64,000 nucleotides of DNA from an uncultured SAR86 cluster bacterium (GCA_943788515.1 CALSQM010000011.1:23005-87004), one strand, 5' to 3'. Shown: positions 51,809-64,000, numbered from the stretch's first letter. The notes: generated from the sequence alone by a model not told the origin. Made by a program: numbers and translations.

Positions 51809-52707
51809 TTCAAAATCAAAGTCTTTGCTCCTTCCGAAATAAATTTATTAGCAAATAAAACTATATCCTTTTTGATATCTTTGAAAGAAGATTTTGTTTC
51901 CTTGTAGATCAATTTATCGCCCTCATAAGAAAGAACTTTGCCAATAATTTTTATCTCATCACCAGAGTCCTGACAAAGAATTGCAATTGGAGAAAGGCAA
52001 TCACCATCCATTAAAGCAACAAATAACCTTTCTGCATTTGCAAGAATTAATTCCTTAGAATCTCCTATATTTTCCAGTATTTTTATCATGCTTTTATTGC
52101 TGGATAAGCATTCTATTGCAATGTGACCTTGAGACGCCGCAGGCAACATTTCATCAATTGAAAACTCATATGAATTTTTTTTTAAACCCAACCTGGTCAC
52201 AGCTGCTTTTGCAACAACTAAGCCATCAAATTGACCTTGTTTAAGTTTGTTTATTCTTGTGGCAATATTTCCCCTTACGGGAATGGTTTTTATATCAGGC
52301 CTTAAGTTATTTATTTGTGCTTTTCTTCTTGGCCCAGATGTTCCTATTGTTGCATTCTCTGGAAAATCATAAAATGGCTTGCCATCATGAGACAAAAGCA
52401 GATCACCAGGTGATTCCCTTTTAAAAACACTTACAATTCTGAATTTGGGGTCTAGTCTTGCAGGAACATCTTTTAGACTATGAACAGCAATATCTGCTTT
52501 ATTAGATTCAAGAGCAGATTCTAATGTTGAGATAAAAAGACCCTTACCACCTATCTCATGAAGTGGTTTATCGGTCTGATCTCCTTCCGAGGTCATTGGG
52601 ATTAATTCAATCTCAACATTTTTTATGTTATTTTTAATCTCATTAGCAACAAAATTAGCTTGGTACATTGCTAATTCTGATTGACGGGTAGCTATTCTTA
52701 TTTTCAT
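51805..52707 (-). CDS. hemC: hydroxymethylbilane synthase
   Basis: KIRIATRQSELAMYQANFV, VHSLKDVPARLDP, GTSGPRRKAQINNLRPDI, DGDCLSPIA. Confidence 0.97.
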   Translation of the reverse strand: MKIRIATRQSELAMYQANFVANEIKNNIKNVEIELIPMTSEGDQTDKPLHEIGGKGLFISTLESALESNKADIAVHSLKDVPARLDPKFRIVSVFKRESPGDLLLSHDGKPFYDFPENATIGTSGPRRKAQINNLRPDIKTIPVRGNIATRINKLKQGQFDGLVVAKAAVTRLGLKKNSYEFSIDEMLPAASQGHIAIECLSSNKSMIKILENIGDSKELILANAERLFVALMDGDCLSPIAILCQDSGDEIKIIGKVLSYEGDKLIYKETKSSFKDIKKDIVLFANKFISEGAKTLILK

Positions 52708-53258
52708 TTTTTCTTTAGTAAAAGAGCTCTAACATCACCTACATTTTTATCTTTTAAAATTTCAAATTCTTCGGGAACTTCAACTATAGTAAATTTACTA
52801 TGTTCTAGGTATATTTTACATGATGGCTTTATATCACTTTTACGAGCAATTAACTTAAGAATTTTCATTTCAAAATCTTGATTAAAAGGAGGGTCTAGTA
52901 ATATGAGATCAAAATAAGATAAGTCATTTTTCCTTACCCATTCAAATGCATCTTTAAATATAACTTTAGATTTATCTTTTATATTTAAAAGCTTGATATT
53001 TTTTGTTAATACTGAATAATTTTTTTTATTAAGCTCTACAAAAAAAACTTTTTTTGAATTTCGTGATATTGCTTCAATTCCAAGAGATCCAGTTCCAGCA
53101 AAAAGGTCTAGACAAACCATGTCATTGATTTCAAATTGCAGCCAATTAAAAATGATTTCTTTGAGCTTATTTGAAGTTGGTCTCAGAGTATCCTTGAAAT
53201 CAAAAAGAATTTTTTTTCCTTTAAGATGGCCTCCAGAAATTCTAATATTATTCTTCAT
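52704..53258 (-). CDS. rsmD: 16S rRNA (guanine966-N2)-methyltransferase
   Basis: RISGGHLKGKKI, LRPTSNKLKEIIFNWL, LDLFAGTGSLGIEAISR, LILLDPPF. Confidence 0.95.
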   Translation of the reverse strand: MKNNIRISGGHLKGKKILFDFKDTLRPTSNKLKEIIFNWLQFEINDMVCLDLFAGTGSLGIEAISRNSKKVFFVELNKKNYSVLTKNIKLLNIKDKSKVIFKDAFEWVRKNDLSYFDLILLDPPFNQDFEMKILKLIARKSDIKPSCKIYLEHSKFTIVEVPEEFEILKDKNVGDVRALLLKKK

Positions 53259-53336
53259 TGCTTATGTGCAAAACATGTATGCATATTCACCGAAAATTTA
53301 TAGTTAAAAGTCATTTAAACTAAGTATAATTCATCC

Positions 53337-53801
53337 ATGAGCTTACAAGATACTTTTAGACAAGCAATGAGAAGCTATATTTACTCAGTAAGCGTTATGT
53401 CAAATATTGATTCCTATGGAAAGCATAGTGCCATTACAGTTTCATCAGTTACCTCTGTTTCTCTAGACCCGCCAAGTTTATTGGTATGTATAAATAAATC
53501 AGCAGGTATCCATGAAACTATTCAAGAAGGGTCTAGTTTTTGCATCAACCTTTTAACAAAAAACCAAGAAGATATTTCAAACTTATGTAGTTCATTTCAA
53601 ACAGAAGGAAAAAGATTTAATGATCAGGACTGGGATTTAAAAAATATTCCATTTTTAAAAAGCGCTCAAGCTAATATTTTCTGTACTGTTGATAAATTAA
53701 TTCCATATCATACACATACTATTGTTATTGGACATGTAACAGATTCTTTTAGCAATCAAGAAATTAATACACTGACTTACGTAGATGGCTCTTATCAATA
53801 A
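53337..53801 (+). CDS. flavin reductase family protein
   Basis: [17 protein letters not shown]...[31 protein letters not shown]. Confidence 0.9.
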   Translation: MSLQDTFRQAMRSYIYSVSVMSNIDSYGKHSAITVSSVTSVSLDPPSLLVCINKSAGIHETIQEGSSFCINLLTKNQEDISNLCSSFQTEGKRFNDQDWDLKNIPFLKSAQANIFCTVDKLIPYHTHTIVIGHVTDSFSNQEINTLTYVDGSYQ

Positions 53802-54270
53802 AAACTTTAGAAAAGTATTTCTAGTCTTGATATTTTTTAGTACCTCTGTGTCTGCCTCTAACGGATCTTCAAATTTGAATGACTGCCCGGAAAAACCAAG
53901 TGTTTTCATAATTTCTCCACAAAATGGCTTCATTTCAGACTCTAATAATGTGAAGGTTGTTTTTGGTTCAAAGAATGTAGAGATTAATCCAGCTGGTAAA
54001 GGAGAAATTGCAACTAATAAATGCTTTGCAAGCGGACATCATCATTTATTAGTTAATATCGAAAGCCCTCCAGAAAGCTTTATCCCTTTTGATAAAGGTT
54101 ATTATCATTTTGGAGGAGGTCAAACCGAAACAGTTCTTGATTTAGAGCCTGGAACCTATTCTCTTCAACTCATTCTTGGTTCATATGTGCATAATTCAAA
54201 AATGCAGGTAAATGATTTTGCAGGACAAGGACCCTTTTTGTCTAAAAAAATAATTATTAAAGTTAATTAG
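53785..54270 (+). CDS. DUF4399-like predicted periplasmic protein
   Basis: Signal-like N-terminus; [21 protein letters not shown]...GHHHLLVN...[15 protein letters not shown]...[13 protein letters not shown]. Confidence 0.8.
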   Translation: MALINKNFRKVFLVLIFFSTSVSASNGSSNLNDCPEKPSVFIISPQNGFISDSNNVKVVFGSKNVEINPAGKGEIATNKCFASGHHHLLVNIESPPESFIPFDKGYYHFGGGQTETVLDLEPGTYSLQLILGSYVHNSKMQVNDFAGQGPFLSKKIIIKVN

Positions 54271-54877
54271 AGATTAGACCACTTATAACTTTATCTAGAT
54301 GCTCTTCTAGGTTATCAGCAATCTTACTCGCAGTTGAAATCGGGCCAGAACCTTCATCGAAATCATCACCTGCCACATTTACTTTTCTTATGATTCCTAC
54401 AAGGCCGTGCAACATTGACCATAGAGTTATACATTTAAAGGCAACCTCTTCCTCAGAATCATTTGCTAAATTCGAAAAATTATCTTTCATATTATCGTAT
54501 GTCTGGTTCGCAGAAAGAAGAAGATCAGGGAAGTCGGCAAAGTTACCAACAGACGTCCCAAACATCAAATCATATGTATTTGCATTGTTTAAACCAAATT
54601 CTATATATTTACTTGAACTAGCAATAATTGTTTTCTTTGTAACCTTCTCACTTCTATTAAAAAAAACAAGCTCATTGAGTTTTTTAAAACCCACTGTTGC
54701 AACGGCTGCATATACACATTCTTTTGTTTTAAAATGTCTGTAAGGAGCAGTTTGAGAAACACCACTTTCCTTCGCAAGTGATCTAATGCTTAATTTAGTA
54801 TAACCGTCTCTATCACAAAGCTTACAAGCACATGCGATGAGCTCTTCTTTTAGGTTTCCGTGGTGATAGGTATTCAT
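54263..54877 (-). CDS. TetR/AcrR family transcriptional regulator
   Basis: [35 protein letters not shown]. Confidence 0.93.
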   Translation of the reverse strand: MNTYHHGNLKEELIACACKLCDRDGYTKLSIRSLAKESGVSQTAPYRHFKTKECVYAAVATVGFKKLNELVFFNRSEKVTKKTIIASSSKYIEFGLNNANTYDLMFGTSVGNFADFPDLLLSANQTYDNMKDNFSNLANDSEEEVAFKCITLWSMLHGLVGIIRKVNVAGDDFDEGSGPISTASKIADNLEEHLDKVISGLISN

Positions 54878-54889
54878 TATTTAAATTTA

Positions 54890-54908
54890 ATGTTGACACT
54901 GCTAACAT
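54890..54908. promoter_or_regulatory. candidate TetR operator 1
   Basis: ATGTTGACACTGCTAACAT, imperfect palindrome between divergent tetR and RND genes; overlaps TTGACA. Confidence 0.7.
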
Positions 54909-54921
54909 GTACTATGTTATT

Positions 54922-54940
54922 ATGTTTACACTGCTAACAT
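54922..54940. promoter_or_regulatory. candidate TetR operator 2
   Basis: ATGTTTACACTGCTAACAT, near-identical to operator 1; 32 bp centre to centre. Confidence 0.7.
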
Positions 54941-54977
54941 TAAGTTTATTAAGAATAAAAGTCAAATAAATATATAC

Positions 54978-55961
54978 ATGAACATAACAAAAACAAATAA
55001 AACTAGAATAGCTTTTTTGCTATGCAATATATTTTTAATAAATCTTGAAGCTTTAGAAGTTCTTGAGATTAAAATTCTTGACGAATATTCTGTAACTCGA
55101 GAATTTCCAGGAAAACTTATACCGACAGAGCAGTCTAAGTTGGCATTTGAAATACCTGGAAAAATAAATACCATTAATGTTGATATTGGAGATGAAGTTC
55201 TCTTTGGTAATGAGCTTGCTACATTGGATGATAGAGAGGCTCTAGCTCAACTCAATCAATCCAAAGCTAAATTTGATTTAGCTGAACAATTACTGGCTAG
55301 ATATATAGATTTAAGAAAGGATGGGCACATATCTATTCAAGATCTTGATAAAGCCAAGTCTGATCAAATAGTAGCTAAGTCACAATATGATTTCTATAAG
55401 GTTAAATTGGATCAAACTAAGCTATTAGCTCCTTTTAACGGAGTGATTCAGAATAGATTTCTAGATACTGGATCAGTAATCAACTCAGGCGCTCCTGTTT
55501 TAGAAATTTTGGGCTCTAGTAATGTTGAAGCCAGAATTTCAATCCCAACAAATTATATGAACAAAATTAAGATTGGAGATGAGTATGAATTTGATATCAA
55601 TGGGATATTTGCAAAGGCTAAATTAGCTAGGCTTGCTCCTATGTCAACTGGAGGCTCTAATAATAGATTGGCAATTTTTAGATTCGATACTTTCTTTAAT
55701 CCAGGATCAATAGTAAAGCTCAAGCTCAGTATTTCTCAAAAAGCAAAAGGTACATGGGTTCCAATTAAATCATTGTCTCAATCGGAGCAGGGTATTTGGG
55801 CTATTTATACTATTAATGAACAACAAGTGGTAGTTAGAGACTTGGTTGATGTTATTTATTTTGAAGATGAATATGCTTTTGTTAGTGGCACAATTAAAGA
55901 TGGCGATTTAGTAATTTTAGGTGGAGCTCAAAAGATTATTGAAGGCAAGATAATAAAATAA
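54978..55961 (+). CDS. RND efflux periplasmic adaptor (HlyD/MFP family)
   Basis: FEIPGKINTINVDIGDEVLFGNELATLDDREALAQLNQSKA...LLAPFNGVIQNRFLDTGSVI. Confidence 0.93.
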   Translation: MNITKTNKTRIAFLLCNIFLINLEALEVLEIKILDEYSVTREFPGKLIPTEQSKLAFEIPGKINTINVDIGDEVLFGNELATLDDREALAQLNQSKAKFDLAEQLLARYIDLRKDGHISIQDLDKAKSDQIVAKSQYDFYKVKLDQTKLLAPFNGVIQNRFLDTGSVINSGAPVLEILGSSNVEARISIPTNYMNKIKIGDEYEFDINGIFAKAKLARLAPMSTGGSNNRLAIFRFDTFFNPGSIVKLKLSISQKAKGTWVPIKSLSQSEQGIWAIYTINEQQVVVRDLVDVIYFEDEYAFVSGTIKDGDLVILGGAQKIIEGKIIK

Positions 55962-55962
55962 A

Positions 55963-58900
55963 ATGAGTGTTATTAATTTTTTAATAGAAAAACCTAGAAT
56001 ATTATTTCTTACTCTAGCATTTATATTACTTTCTGGGATTTCTTCTGGGCTATCGGTTCCAATTCAAGAAAATCCTGAACTGGCGGAAAGATGGGGAGGA
56101 GTTCGTATATTTCTTCCTGGTGCATCTCCTGAAAGAATAGAAACAGAAATAGTTAATGCTCTAGAAATTAAACTTAGAGAAGTTGAAGAAATACTTGAAC
56201 TTGAATCAATAATTACTCAAGGCTTTTCAACGATTGTAGTTGAATTAAATCAAAGTGTTTCACCTATGCTTATTGAAGAGACTTGGTCTAAAGTGCAAGA
56301 CAAGCTGAATCAAATACTCATTCCGCAAGGAGCAGAAATATTTCTTGATAGAAGCAGTGGACCGCCTATTACCGTTCAGTATGCTGTTACTTGGAACGGC
56401 GATGGAGAAGTTCCACTTATAATGATGTCTAGGCTGGCAAACCAGCTTAAGAGGAAGTTAAGCTCGATAGGTTCTTCTCATCAAACTGCAATTTTTGGTG
56501 AAGCAGATGAAGAAGTTCTGATTGAACTAGACTCATCAAAGTTATCTTCACTTGACTTGTCATTCCAAGATATCTCAATAGCCATTCAATCCTTAGATGC
56601 TAAAAAACCCATTGGAGTATCCTCAAATAATAATTCTGAACTTTTATATAGACTTAAAGACAACATACAGAGTGTTCAAAAGATCTCAGAAATTCCTATT
56701 AAAGTTATTAATGAATCAGAGATTATCCAATTAGACGATGTGGCATCTATTACAAAAGCCCCAGTTTCTCCCGTTGAAGATATATTTTTGTTCAATGGAA
56801 AGGTAGTTGTTTCTGTTGCTGGAACTGGATCGTTTTCTCAAAGAGTTCATGATTATGTTGACCGAGCAACAATCGTTGTTGATGATATGAGAGAAACTCT
56901 TCCTAGTGAGATCTCTATAGATTTGGTTTACGACGAGTCTGCATACACAACTAAAAAATTCAACGAACTTGTCAAAAGCTTTTCATTGGCAATATTTCTT
57001 GTTTTAAGTTTAAGCCTTTTCTTTCTTGGAATAAGATCAGCAATAATTGTCACTCTCATCCTTCCGTTTTCTATTTGTTTGGTTATGGTAGGTTGTAGGC
57101 TTATAGGCTTACCTCTTCATATGACATCTATCACTGGGATTATTATTGCTCTCGGCTTGCTTATAGATAATGGAATTATTGTTGTTGAAGATTACAAAAA
57201 CAGAAGAGCATCTGGATTAAGTATCAACGACTCAATTTCTCAAGGGTTAAAAAACTTATCTGCACCTCTGGCGGCTGCAACAGCCACAACTGTATTTTCT
57301 TTTCTTCCCATAGTTACTGGAGAAGGGTCAAGTATAGAATTCGTAGGTGGCATGGCAATGACAGTGATTATGTCAATTACCTCTTCTTTGGTTTTAGCAC
57401 TATTAATGGTTCCAGTTCTGATGAGCTATATGGAGAAGATTCCTTACTTTCATAACCGAGACATAAGTCAGGAGGGATATAGAAATGAAAAAATCCTTAA
57501 GACATATAGGGCTTTTTTAAACTGGGCATTCTTGGTTCCCAGACGAGCAATTATGATATCGCTTGCTTTGCCTGTTTTAGGATTTCTGCTTTTCAATTCC
57601 CTGCCTAAAGATTTTTTTCCGGCTCAAGATAGAGATATGTTTAGAGTTAATATAGAACTTCCTTCTAATGCATCTTCACAAAAAACAATGGAGAGAGTAA
57701 AAGAAATAAGGGAAGACATTTTTAAGAGTGGGCTAATTTCAATAGAAAAAGATTATTCATTTATAGGCAGAATGATGCCAAGAGTTTTGATGAATGTTGT
57801 AGGCGGTGAAGAAAAACAAGGATCCAATAATATTGCACAGTCTGTATTTTTTGCAACAGATTATTATGAGATGATTGAAAACCTTCCGGAGCTATCAAGA
57901 AGACTTGTTAAAAATAATCCAGATATCATAGTTCTGGTTGATAGCTTCTCTTCTGGGCCACCAGTTTTTTCAGATGTCAGTTATGTAATCTTTGGAGATG
58001 ATCCAGACTTGCTTAAGTCTCTCGGTGAAGAGCTCGAACTAATCATTAATAATTCACCTGATGTGAATCTTACAAAGTCTGCAACTTCAGACTCAACTAC
58101 CAATGTAGAGTTTGAACTTAATAGCTCAAATATTTCACTGTCTGGTAAAAATGCAAATGATCTTATCAATGAAATGTTTACAGCAAATAATGGAATAATC
58201 GTTGGTACCATGCTCGATTCGAACAAAGAAATTCCAGTTCGCTTGAAGGGCCTATCCAATAAAAATAATCTCACCGGGAATACTGGTTTTATAACAATAC
58301 CCTCTCAAGATGGTTTTGAGTATTTTGATAGTTTTGGTAAGAGCTCATTAACAAATAAATCATCGACAATCACCAGGCTTGATGGTCAAAGAACAAATGA
58401 TGTAGAGGGTTGGATTTGGACGGGCACACTTCCATCAGCCACCGAAGAAGCTATTAAAAAAGATGTTCAAGATTTTGAATCAAGACTGCCAATAGGGTAT
58501 TCATTAAAACAACTTGGCGAAGCAGAAAGCAGAGGCCAATCTCAAGCCTCATTATTTTCTTCAGCATTTATGTATTTCATTCTTATAATAGTTGGCTTGG
58601 TAATGGCGCTCAATTCCTTTAGAGAAGCTGGCCTAATTCTCTCTGTTGCATTTTTATCAATTGGATTATCTTTTCTTGGTTTATTTGTAGGCCAGCAAAA
58701 CTATGGATTTATTGGAACTATAAGTGCTGTAGGGCTAATAGGCTTATCAATAAATGATTCAATTATTGTTTTATCGCATATCAAAGAAGAGGCTGACAAG
58801 AAATCAATAACTAAAGCTGAACTTATTGAGGTTGTTATAAGGTCTACACGACATATCATTACCACTTCTTTAACAACACTTGGTGGATTTTTTCCACTTA

Positions 58901-59025
58901 TCTTTGCAAGTGTGTTCTTTAAACCGCTTGCTTGGGCAATGAGTATTGGAGTTTTAGGAGCAACTATTACAGCCTTATTATATATTCCTGCAATGTTTAT
59001 GATTATGAGAAAGGTTAAGTACTAG
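55963..59025 (+). CDS. RND efflux permease (AcrB/AcrF family)
   Basis: 1020 aa; GIIIALGLLIDNGIIVVEDYKNRRASGLS, ATATTVFSFLPIVTGEG, FFPLIFASVFFKPLAWAMSIGVLGATITALLYIP. Confidence 0.96.
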   Translation: MSVINFLIEKPRILFLTLAFILLSGISSGLSVPIQENPELAERWGGVRIFLPGASPERIETEIVNALEIKLREVEEILELESIITQGFSTIVVELNQSVSPMLIEETWSKVQDKLNQILIPQGAEIFLDRSSGPPITVQYAVTWNGDGEVPLIMMSRLANQLKRKLSSIGSSHQTAIFGEADEEVLIELDSSKLSSLDLSFQDISIAIQSLDAKKPIGVSSNNNSELLYRLKDNIQSVQKISEIPIKVINESEIIQLDDVASITKAPVSPVEDIFLFNGKVVVSVAGTGSFSQRVHDYVDRATIVVDDMRETLPSEISIDLVYDESAYTTKKFNELVKSFSLAIFLVLSLSLFFLGIRSAIIVTLILPFSICLVMVGCRLIGLPLHMTSITGIIIALGLLIDNGIIVVEDYKNRRASGLSINDSISQGLKNLSAPLAAATATTVFSFLPIVTGEGSSIEFVGGMAMTVIMSITSSLVLALLMVPVLMSYMEKIPYFHNRDISQEGYRNEKILKTYRAFLNWAFLVPRRAIMISLALPVLGFLLFNSLPKDFFPAQDRDMFRVNIELPSNASSQKTMERVKEIREDIFKSGLISIEKDYSFIGRMMPRVLMNVVGGEEKQGSNNIAQSVFFATDYYEMIENLPELSRRLVKNNPDIIVLVDSFSSGPPVFSDVSYVIFGDDPDLLKSLGEELELIINNSPDVNLTKSATSDSTTNVEFELNSSNISLSGKNANDLINEMFTANNGIIVGTMLDSNKEIPVRLKGLSNKNNLTGNTGFITIPSQDGFEYFDSFGKSSLTNKSSTITRLDGQRTNDVEGWIWTGTLPSATEEAIKKDVQDFESRLPIGYSLKQLGEAESRGQSQASLFSSAFMYFILIIVGLVMALNSFREAGLILSVAFLSIGLSFLGLFVGQQNYGFIGTISAVGLIGLSINDSIIVLSHIKEEADKKSITKAELIEVVIRSTRHIITTSLTTLGGFFPLIFASVFFKPLAWAMSIGVLGATITALLYIPAMFMIMRKVKY

Positions 59026-59236
59026 AGCACCTATCTGAGCAATAACTCTTCCCTAGTTTTTTTATGACAAGTGATTCGTGAGTATAAGTCTCACAAGAGT
59101 CACATTTAATCATAGAGTTATCAATCTTATTTTTATGAGTATTTGATATAAGAGATCTAAAAAAGAATACAGCAGGTATTATCAATATAAATATGACCAA
59201 TGGAATCAAAAATAATATTGATTTTAATAAGGTCAT
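59015..59236 (-). CDS. short single-TM protein with a C-terminal four-Cys zinc-ribbon-like motif
   Basis: N-terminal TM helix then CDSCETYTHESLVIKKLGKSYCSDRC. Confidence 0.6.
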   Translation of the reverse strand: MTLLKSILFLIPLVIFILIIPAVFFFRSLISNTHKNKIDNSMIKCDSCETYTHESLVIKKLGKSYCSDRCSST

Positions 59237-59238
59237 TT

Positions 59239-60066
59239 TTAGTCACTAGATGCTGGTTTACTATTTCTTATAAAATTCCAAGACCAACCAGAGTTGTCTT
59301 CAGATTTTTTTGATTGCTCATCTTGGTAGTTAATAGAAATTATTTTTTTAGTATCTTCAAGCAATTCAACATATCCCAAAGACTCGTATGAAGCCTCCAA
59401 TATCTTAAGAGCTCTGAAATTTTCACTTGAGTTAGGAATATTTTCAATTACATAGTTAGCTCTTCTTATCGCCGCAATATGTGCATCAACACTAACATAA
59501 TAATCGGCTGCTGCAAGTTCATTTCTTGCAATCATATTCCTTAGGTAGATATTTCTTTGTTTAGCATATGTAGCATATTGGCTGTCTGGAAATCTAGTTA
59601 AGAATTCAGTTAATTCTGAGAATGATTCCTTTGCCCCAGAGATATCTCTATTAGATAAATCAGTATCAGTCATTCTTACAATGAAACTATTATCTCTTGT
59701 ATAGCTAGAAAGGCCCTTCATAAAATATGCATAATCAATATTTGGATGCCTAGGATGAAGTCTTATAAATTTTTCTGCTGCAGCATGCGCAGCTTCAGTC
59801 TCAGCATTCATAAATTGAGCATAAATAAGCTCTACTTGCGCCTGTTCAGCATATTTACCAAAAGGATACCTTGATTCAATTGCTTCTAATGAATCAATAG
59901 CGCCAAAATAATTTTTTCCAGCCATTCTTCTTTGGGCTTGATCGTAATAAATTTTTTCAGGCTGTTCTATTTCTGGGCCATCAGAATTACAACTAATCAA
60001 TAACAGAGTTACAATTGGCAATACTATAAATAGTTTTAAAATTAGTTTATCTTTCATTATTTGCAC
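59239..60066 (-). CDS. bamD: outer membrane protein assembly factor BamD
   Basis: Lipobox LLLISCNS, TPR-like YDQAQRRMAGKNYFGAIDSLEAIESRYPFGKYAEQAQVELIYAQF. Confidence 0.95.
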   Translation of the reverse strand: MQIMKDKLILKLFIVLPIVTLLLISCNSDGPEIEQPEKIYYDQAQRRMAGKNYFGAIDSLEAIESRYPFGKYAEQAQVELIYAQFMNAETEAAHAAAEKFIRLHPRHPNIDYAYFMKGLSSYTRDNSFIVRMTDTDLSNRDISGAKESFSELTEFLTRFPDSQYATYAKQRNIYLRNMIARNELAAADYYVSVDAHIAAIRRANYVIENIPNSSENFRALKILEASYESLGYVELLEDTKKIISINYQDEQSKKSEDNSGWSWNFIRNSKPASSD

Positions 60067-60137
60067 ATTCTACCTGCATTATCGTAATTTAAGCTTGAAA
60101 ACATCTATTTAGATTAATTTTTTTATAATAAGTTCAT

Positions 60138-61070
60138 ATGATTGTTAAAAATGTTCCAAATGATCTCTCTTCAATGAGGCTAGACAAAGCTACAGCAGAA
60201 ATGTTTACAGATTATTCCAGAACTCAGATAAAAAAGTGGATTGAGGAAGGTAGAGTTCTTATAAATGGAGAGGTATCCCAGCCAAGAGATAAAGTTTATG
60301 AGAATGATCAGATTGAATTAAGCCCTAAAGAAGAACAAAAAGTATCATGGGAAGCCGAAGATATAAATTTTGAAATTCACTTTGAAAATAAAGACTTTAT
60401 TATAATTAATAAACCGGCTGGCTTAATAATGCATCCAGGTTCTGGTTGCTATGATGGAACTCTTGCAAATGGGCTCATTTATAAATTTCCAGAATTGGTC
60501 AATATTCCAAGATCAGGAATTGTGCATCGTTTAGATAAAGACACTTCAGGTATATTACTAGTTGCTAGAAATGAGTCTTTTAGGAACTTCTTTATAAATG
60601 AGATGCAGGAGAGAAGAGTTGTAAAAAAATACACCTCTGTTGTAATTGGCTCTACTCTAGGGAGCTTTTCTATTGAGGACTCTATTGGAAGAGATAAAAA
60701 CAATAGAACCAAAATGGCAATTCGAGAAGATGGCAAAGATGCTTTAACTTTTGTGAAGCTAAAAGAAAATATTGGAAATTACTCTGTGCTGGATATAAGA
60801 ATAGAGACAGGAAGAACTCACCAGATTAGAGTCCACTTGTCTTCAAAAAAATTACCAATAGTTGGTGATAAAACCTATGATCCAAGCAGGTCTATTGCAA
60901 GAGACACACCTGAAGAACTAATTAATACTATTCGAAGCTTCCCAAGACAGGCATTGCATGCAACTCATCTCTCATTCAATGACCAAAAAACAAATAATAT
61001 TCTTTCTTTCGATATCCCTACTCCAAATGATATGGAGGAGTTGCTTGAAGAGTTAAGAAAATTTAACTAA
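60138..61070 (+). CDS. rluD: 23S rRNA pseudouridine synthase
   Basis: S4 domain, GIVHRLDKDTSGILLVARNE, ETGRTHQIRVHL. Confidence 0.95.
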   Translation: MIVKNVPNDLSSMRLDKATAEMFTDYSRTQIKKWIEEGRVLINGEVSQPRDKVYENDQIELSPKEEQKVSWEAEDINFEIHFENKDFIIINKPAGLIMHPGSGCYDGTLANGLIYKFPELVNIPRSGIVHRLDKDTSGILLVARNESFRNFFINEMQERRVVKKYTSVVIGSTLGSFSIEDSIGRDKNNRTKMAIREDGKDALTFVKLKENIGNYSVLDIRIETGRTHQIRVHLSSKKLPIVGDKTYDPSRSIARDTPEELINTIRSFPRQALHATHLSFNDQKTNNILSFDIPTPNDMEELLEELRKFN

Positions 61071-61144
61071 TAGTAACTAAAAACTTGTTTTTTGATGCAT
61101 AAAATAATATAAACCTTATTCCTAAGAGTATTTTTGGTAAGAAA

Positions 61145-62874
61145 TTGAAATTATCTGGCGCAGACATGCTAATGCAGGCACTTCATGATGAAGGTGTTGA
61201 GCTTATTTTTGGCTATCCAGGTGGAGCAGCGCTTCATATATATGACGCAATTTTTAGACAAGATAAGATAGACCATATTTTAGTAAGACACGAGCAAGGC
61301 GCAACCCATGCTGCAGATGGATATTCTAGGGCTACAGGTAAACCCGGAGTTGTTTTAGTAACATCTGGTCCAGGTGCTACAAATGCTATTACAGGCATAG
61401 CTACTGCATTCATGGACTCCATCCCAATGGTGGTTATTTCTGGCCAGGTAGCTAGTCACTTAATTGGTACCGATGCCTTCCAAGAAACAGACATGATTGG
61501 CGTATCTCGACCAGTTGTTAAACATAGCTACACAGTTTTTAATGCTGAAGAAATACCGAAGATAATTAAAGAAGCTTTTTATGTTGCAACTTCAGGAAGA
61601 CCTGGTCCTGTTGTTATAGATATCCCAAAAGATATGACAGCGCCAGATAATCTTTTTGATTACTCATATCCTGAAGAAGCTATAATAAGATCATATAATC
61701 CACCAATTCAACCAGAACAAGATCAAATAGATAGGGCAGTAGAAGCTATATTGATTGCAAAAAAACCTGTCATATATGCTGGTGGCGGAGCGATTGCCAG
61801 CAATGCTGAAAAAGAATTATTTGAACTAAATAAAATTATTGATGCGCCTGTTACAAACACCTTAATGGGATTGGGGATTTATCCAGCCAGTCATCACAGA
61901 TTTCTTGGCATGCTTGGAATGCACGGAACATATCAAGCAAACATGGCAATGCATAATGCAGATTTAATCATTGCTATTGGTGCTAGATTTGACGATAGGA
62001 TTACAAATAAACCATCCAAGTTTGCACCCAATGCTAAAGTAGTTCACTTAGATGTAGACCATTCATCTGTATCAAAAATTATAGAAGCAAATGTGGCTGT
62101 TTTTGGACAAGTAAAAAATTCTTTAAAATTAATTAAGGATACCCTCGAGAAAAAATTAGATTCTTATAATTCAGCGACTATTCAGCCTTGGCATGAGCAG
62201 ATAAAAGAATGGAAATCACAACATGGCTTAAATTATGATCTTTATAAAGATCAATCGGATAGTCATCCTATTTTACCTCAGGCTGTAGTTCAACATGTTC
62301 ATGAGATCACAAATGGAGAGGCATATGTAACTTCTGATGTTGGCCAGCATCAAATGTTTGCAGCTCAATATTATCATTTTGATAAACCAAGAAGGTGGAT
62401 TAACTCCGGGGGTCTAGGAACCATGGGTTTTGGATTGCCAGCAGCAATGGGTGTGAAGTTAGCTTTCCCAAAAGATGAAGTTGTTTGCATTACAGGTGAG
62501 GGTAGCATTCAAATGTGTATACAAGAATTATCCACATGCCTTCAATATAATCTCCCGATAAAGATAATTAATATCAATAACGAGGCGCTTGGGATGGTTA
62601 AGCAATGGCAGGATATGAATTATGGTGGCAGACACTCTGAAAGCACTTATCAAAACTCGCTACCAGATTTTATAAAACTGGCAGAATCATATGGTCATGA
62701 AGGAATTAAAATTGAAAAAAATTCTGAATTGAAAGATGGCCTAAAAAAAGCTTTTGCAATGAAAGATAAACTTGTCTTTGTTGATATCTATGTTGATCCA
62801 TCGGAGCATGTTTACCCAATGCAAGTTGCGAATGGCAGCTTAGAAAATATGTGGCTATCAAAGGATAAACAAAC

Positions 62875-62878
<4 letters not shown>
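61145..62878 (+). CDS. ilvB: acetolactate synthase large subunit (TTG start)
   Basis: GYPGGAALHIYDAI, HEQGATHAADGYSRATGKPGVVLVTSGPGATN, GDGS-equivalent GEGSIQMCIQELSTCLQYNLPIKIININN. Confidence 0.95.

Positions 62879-64000
<1,122 letters not shown>

Overview
This 64 kb AT-rich window looks like a streamlined marine gammaproteobacterial chromosome. A SAR86-like proteorhodopsin suggests the lineage; this is inferred from protein motifs, and no database search was run. Most of it is densely packed housekeeping genes: tyrS, coaD, mutM, parE/parC, mpl, rsfS-rlmH-mrdA-rodA-mltB-dacA, holA-lptE-leuS, accC-accB-aroQ, ilvD, hemB-trxA-rho-hemD-hemC-rsmD, bamD, rluD and ilvB-ilvH-ilvC. I saw no CRISPR array, IS element or prophage. 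The most interesting signals are: (1) a five-gene metal-handling operon (beta-barrel, His-rich HMA protein, MerT-like protein, CsoR-like regulator with Cu(I)-type Cys-His-Cys ligands, PepSY protein) behind a perfect TATACCC-N5-GGGTATA inverted repeat; (2) a 19-bp palindromic motif found twice between a tetR gene and its RND pump and once upstream of tolC 33 kb away, suggesting a two-locus efflux regulon; (3) a TPP riboswitch whose P1 stem reaches the start codon, leading a TonB receptor-PnuT-kinase operon; (4) a 54-bp degenerate copy of the 3' half of tRNA-Ile 487 bp downstream of the intact tRNA, bracketing a small secreted-protein ORF; (5) three +1 frameshifts within 3.7 kb, in parC, argD and a PPi-type phosphofructokinase; (6) a green-tuned (Leu105) proteorhodopsin with a blue-clade-like helix C and two expanded loops.
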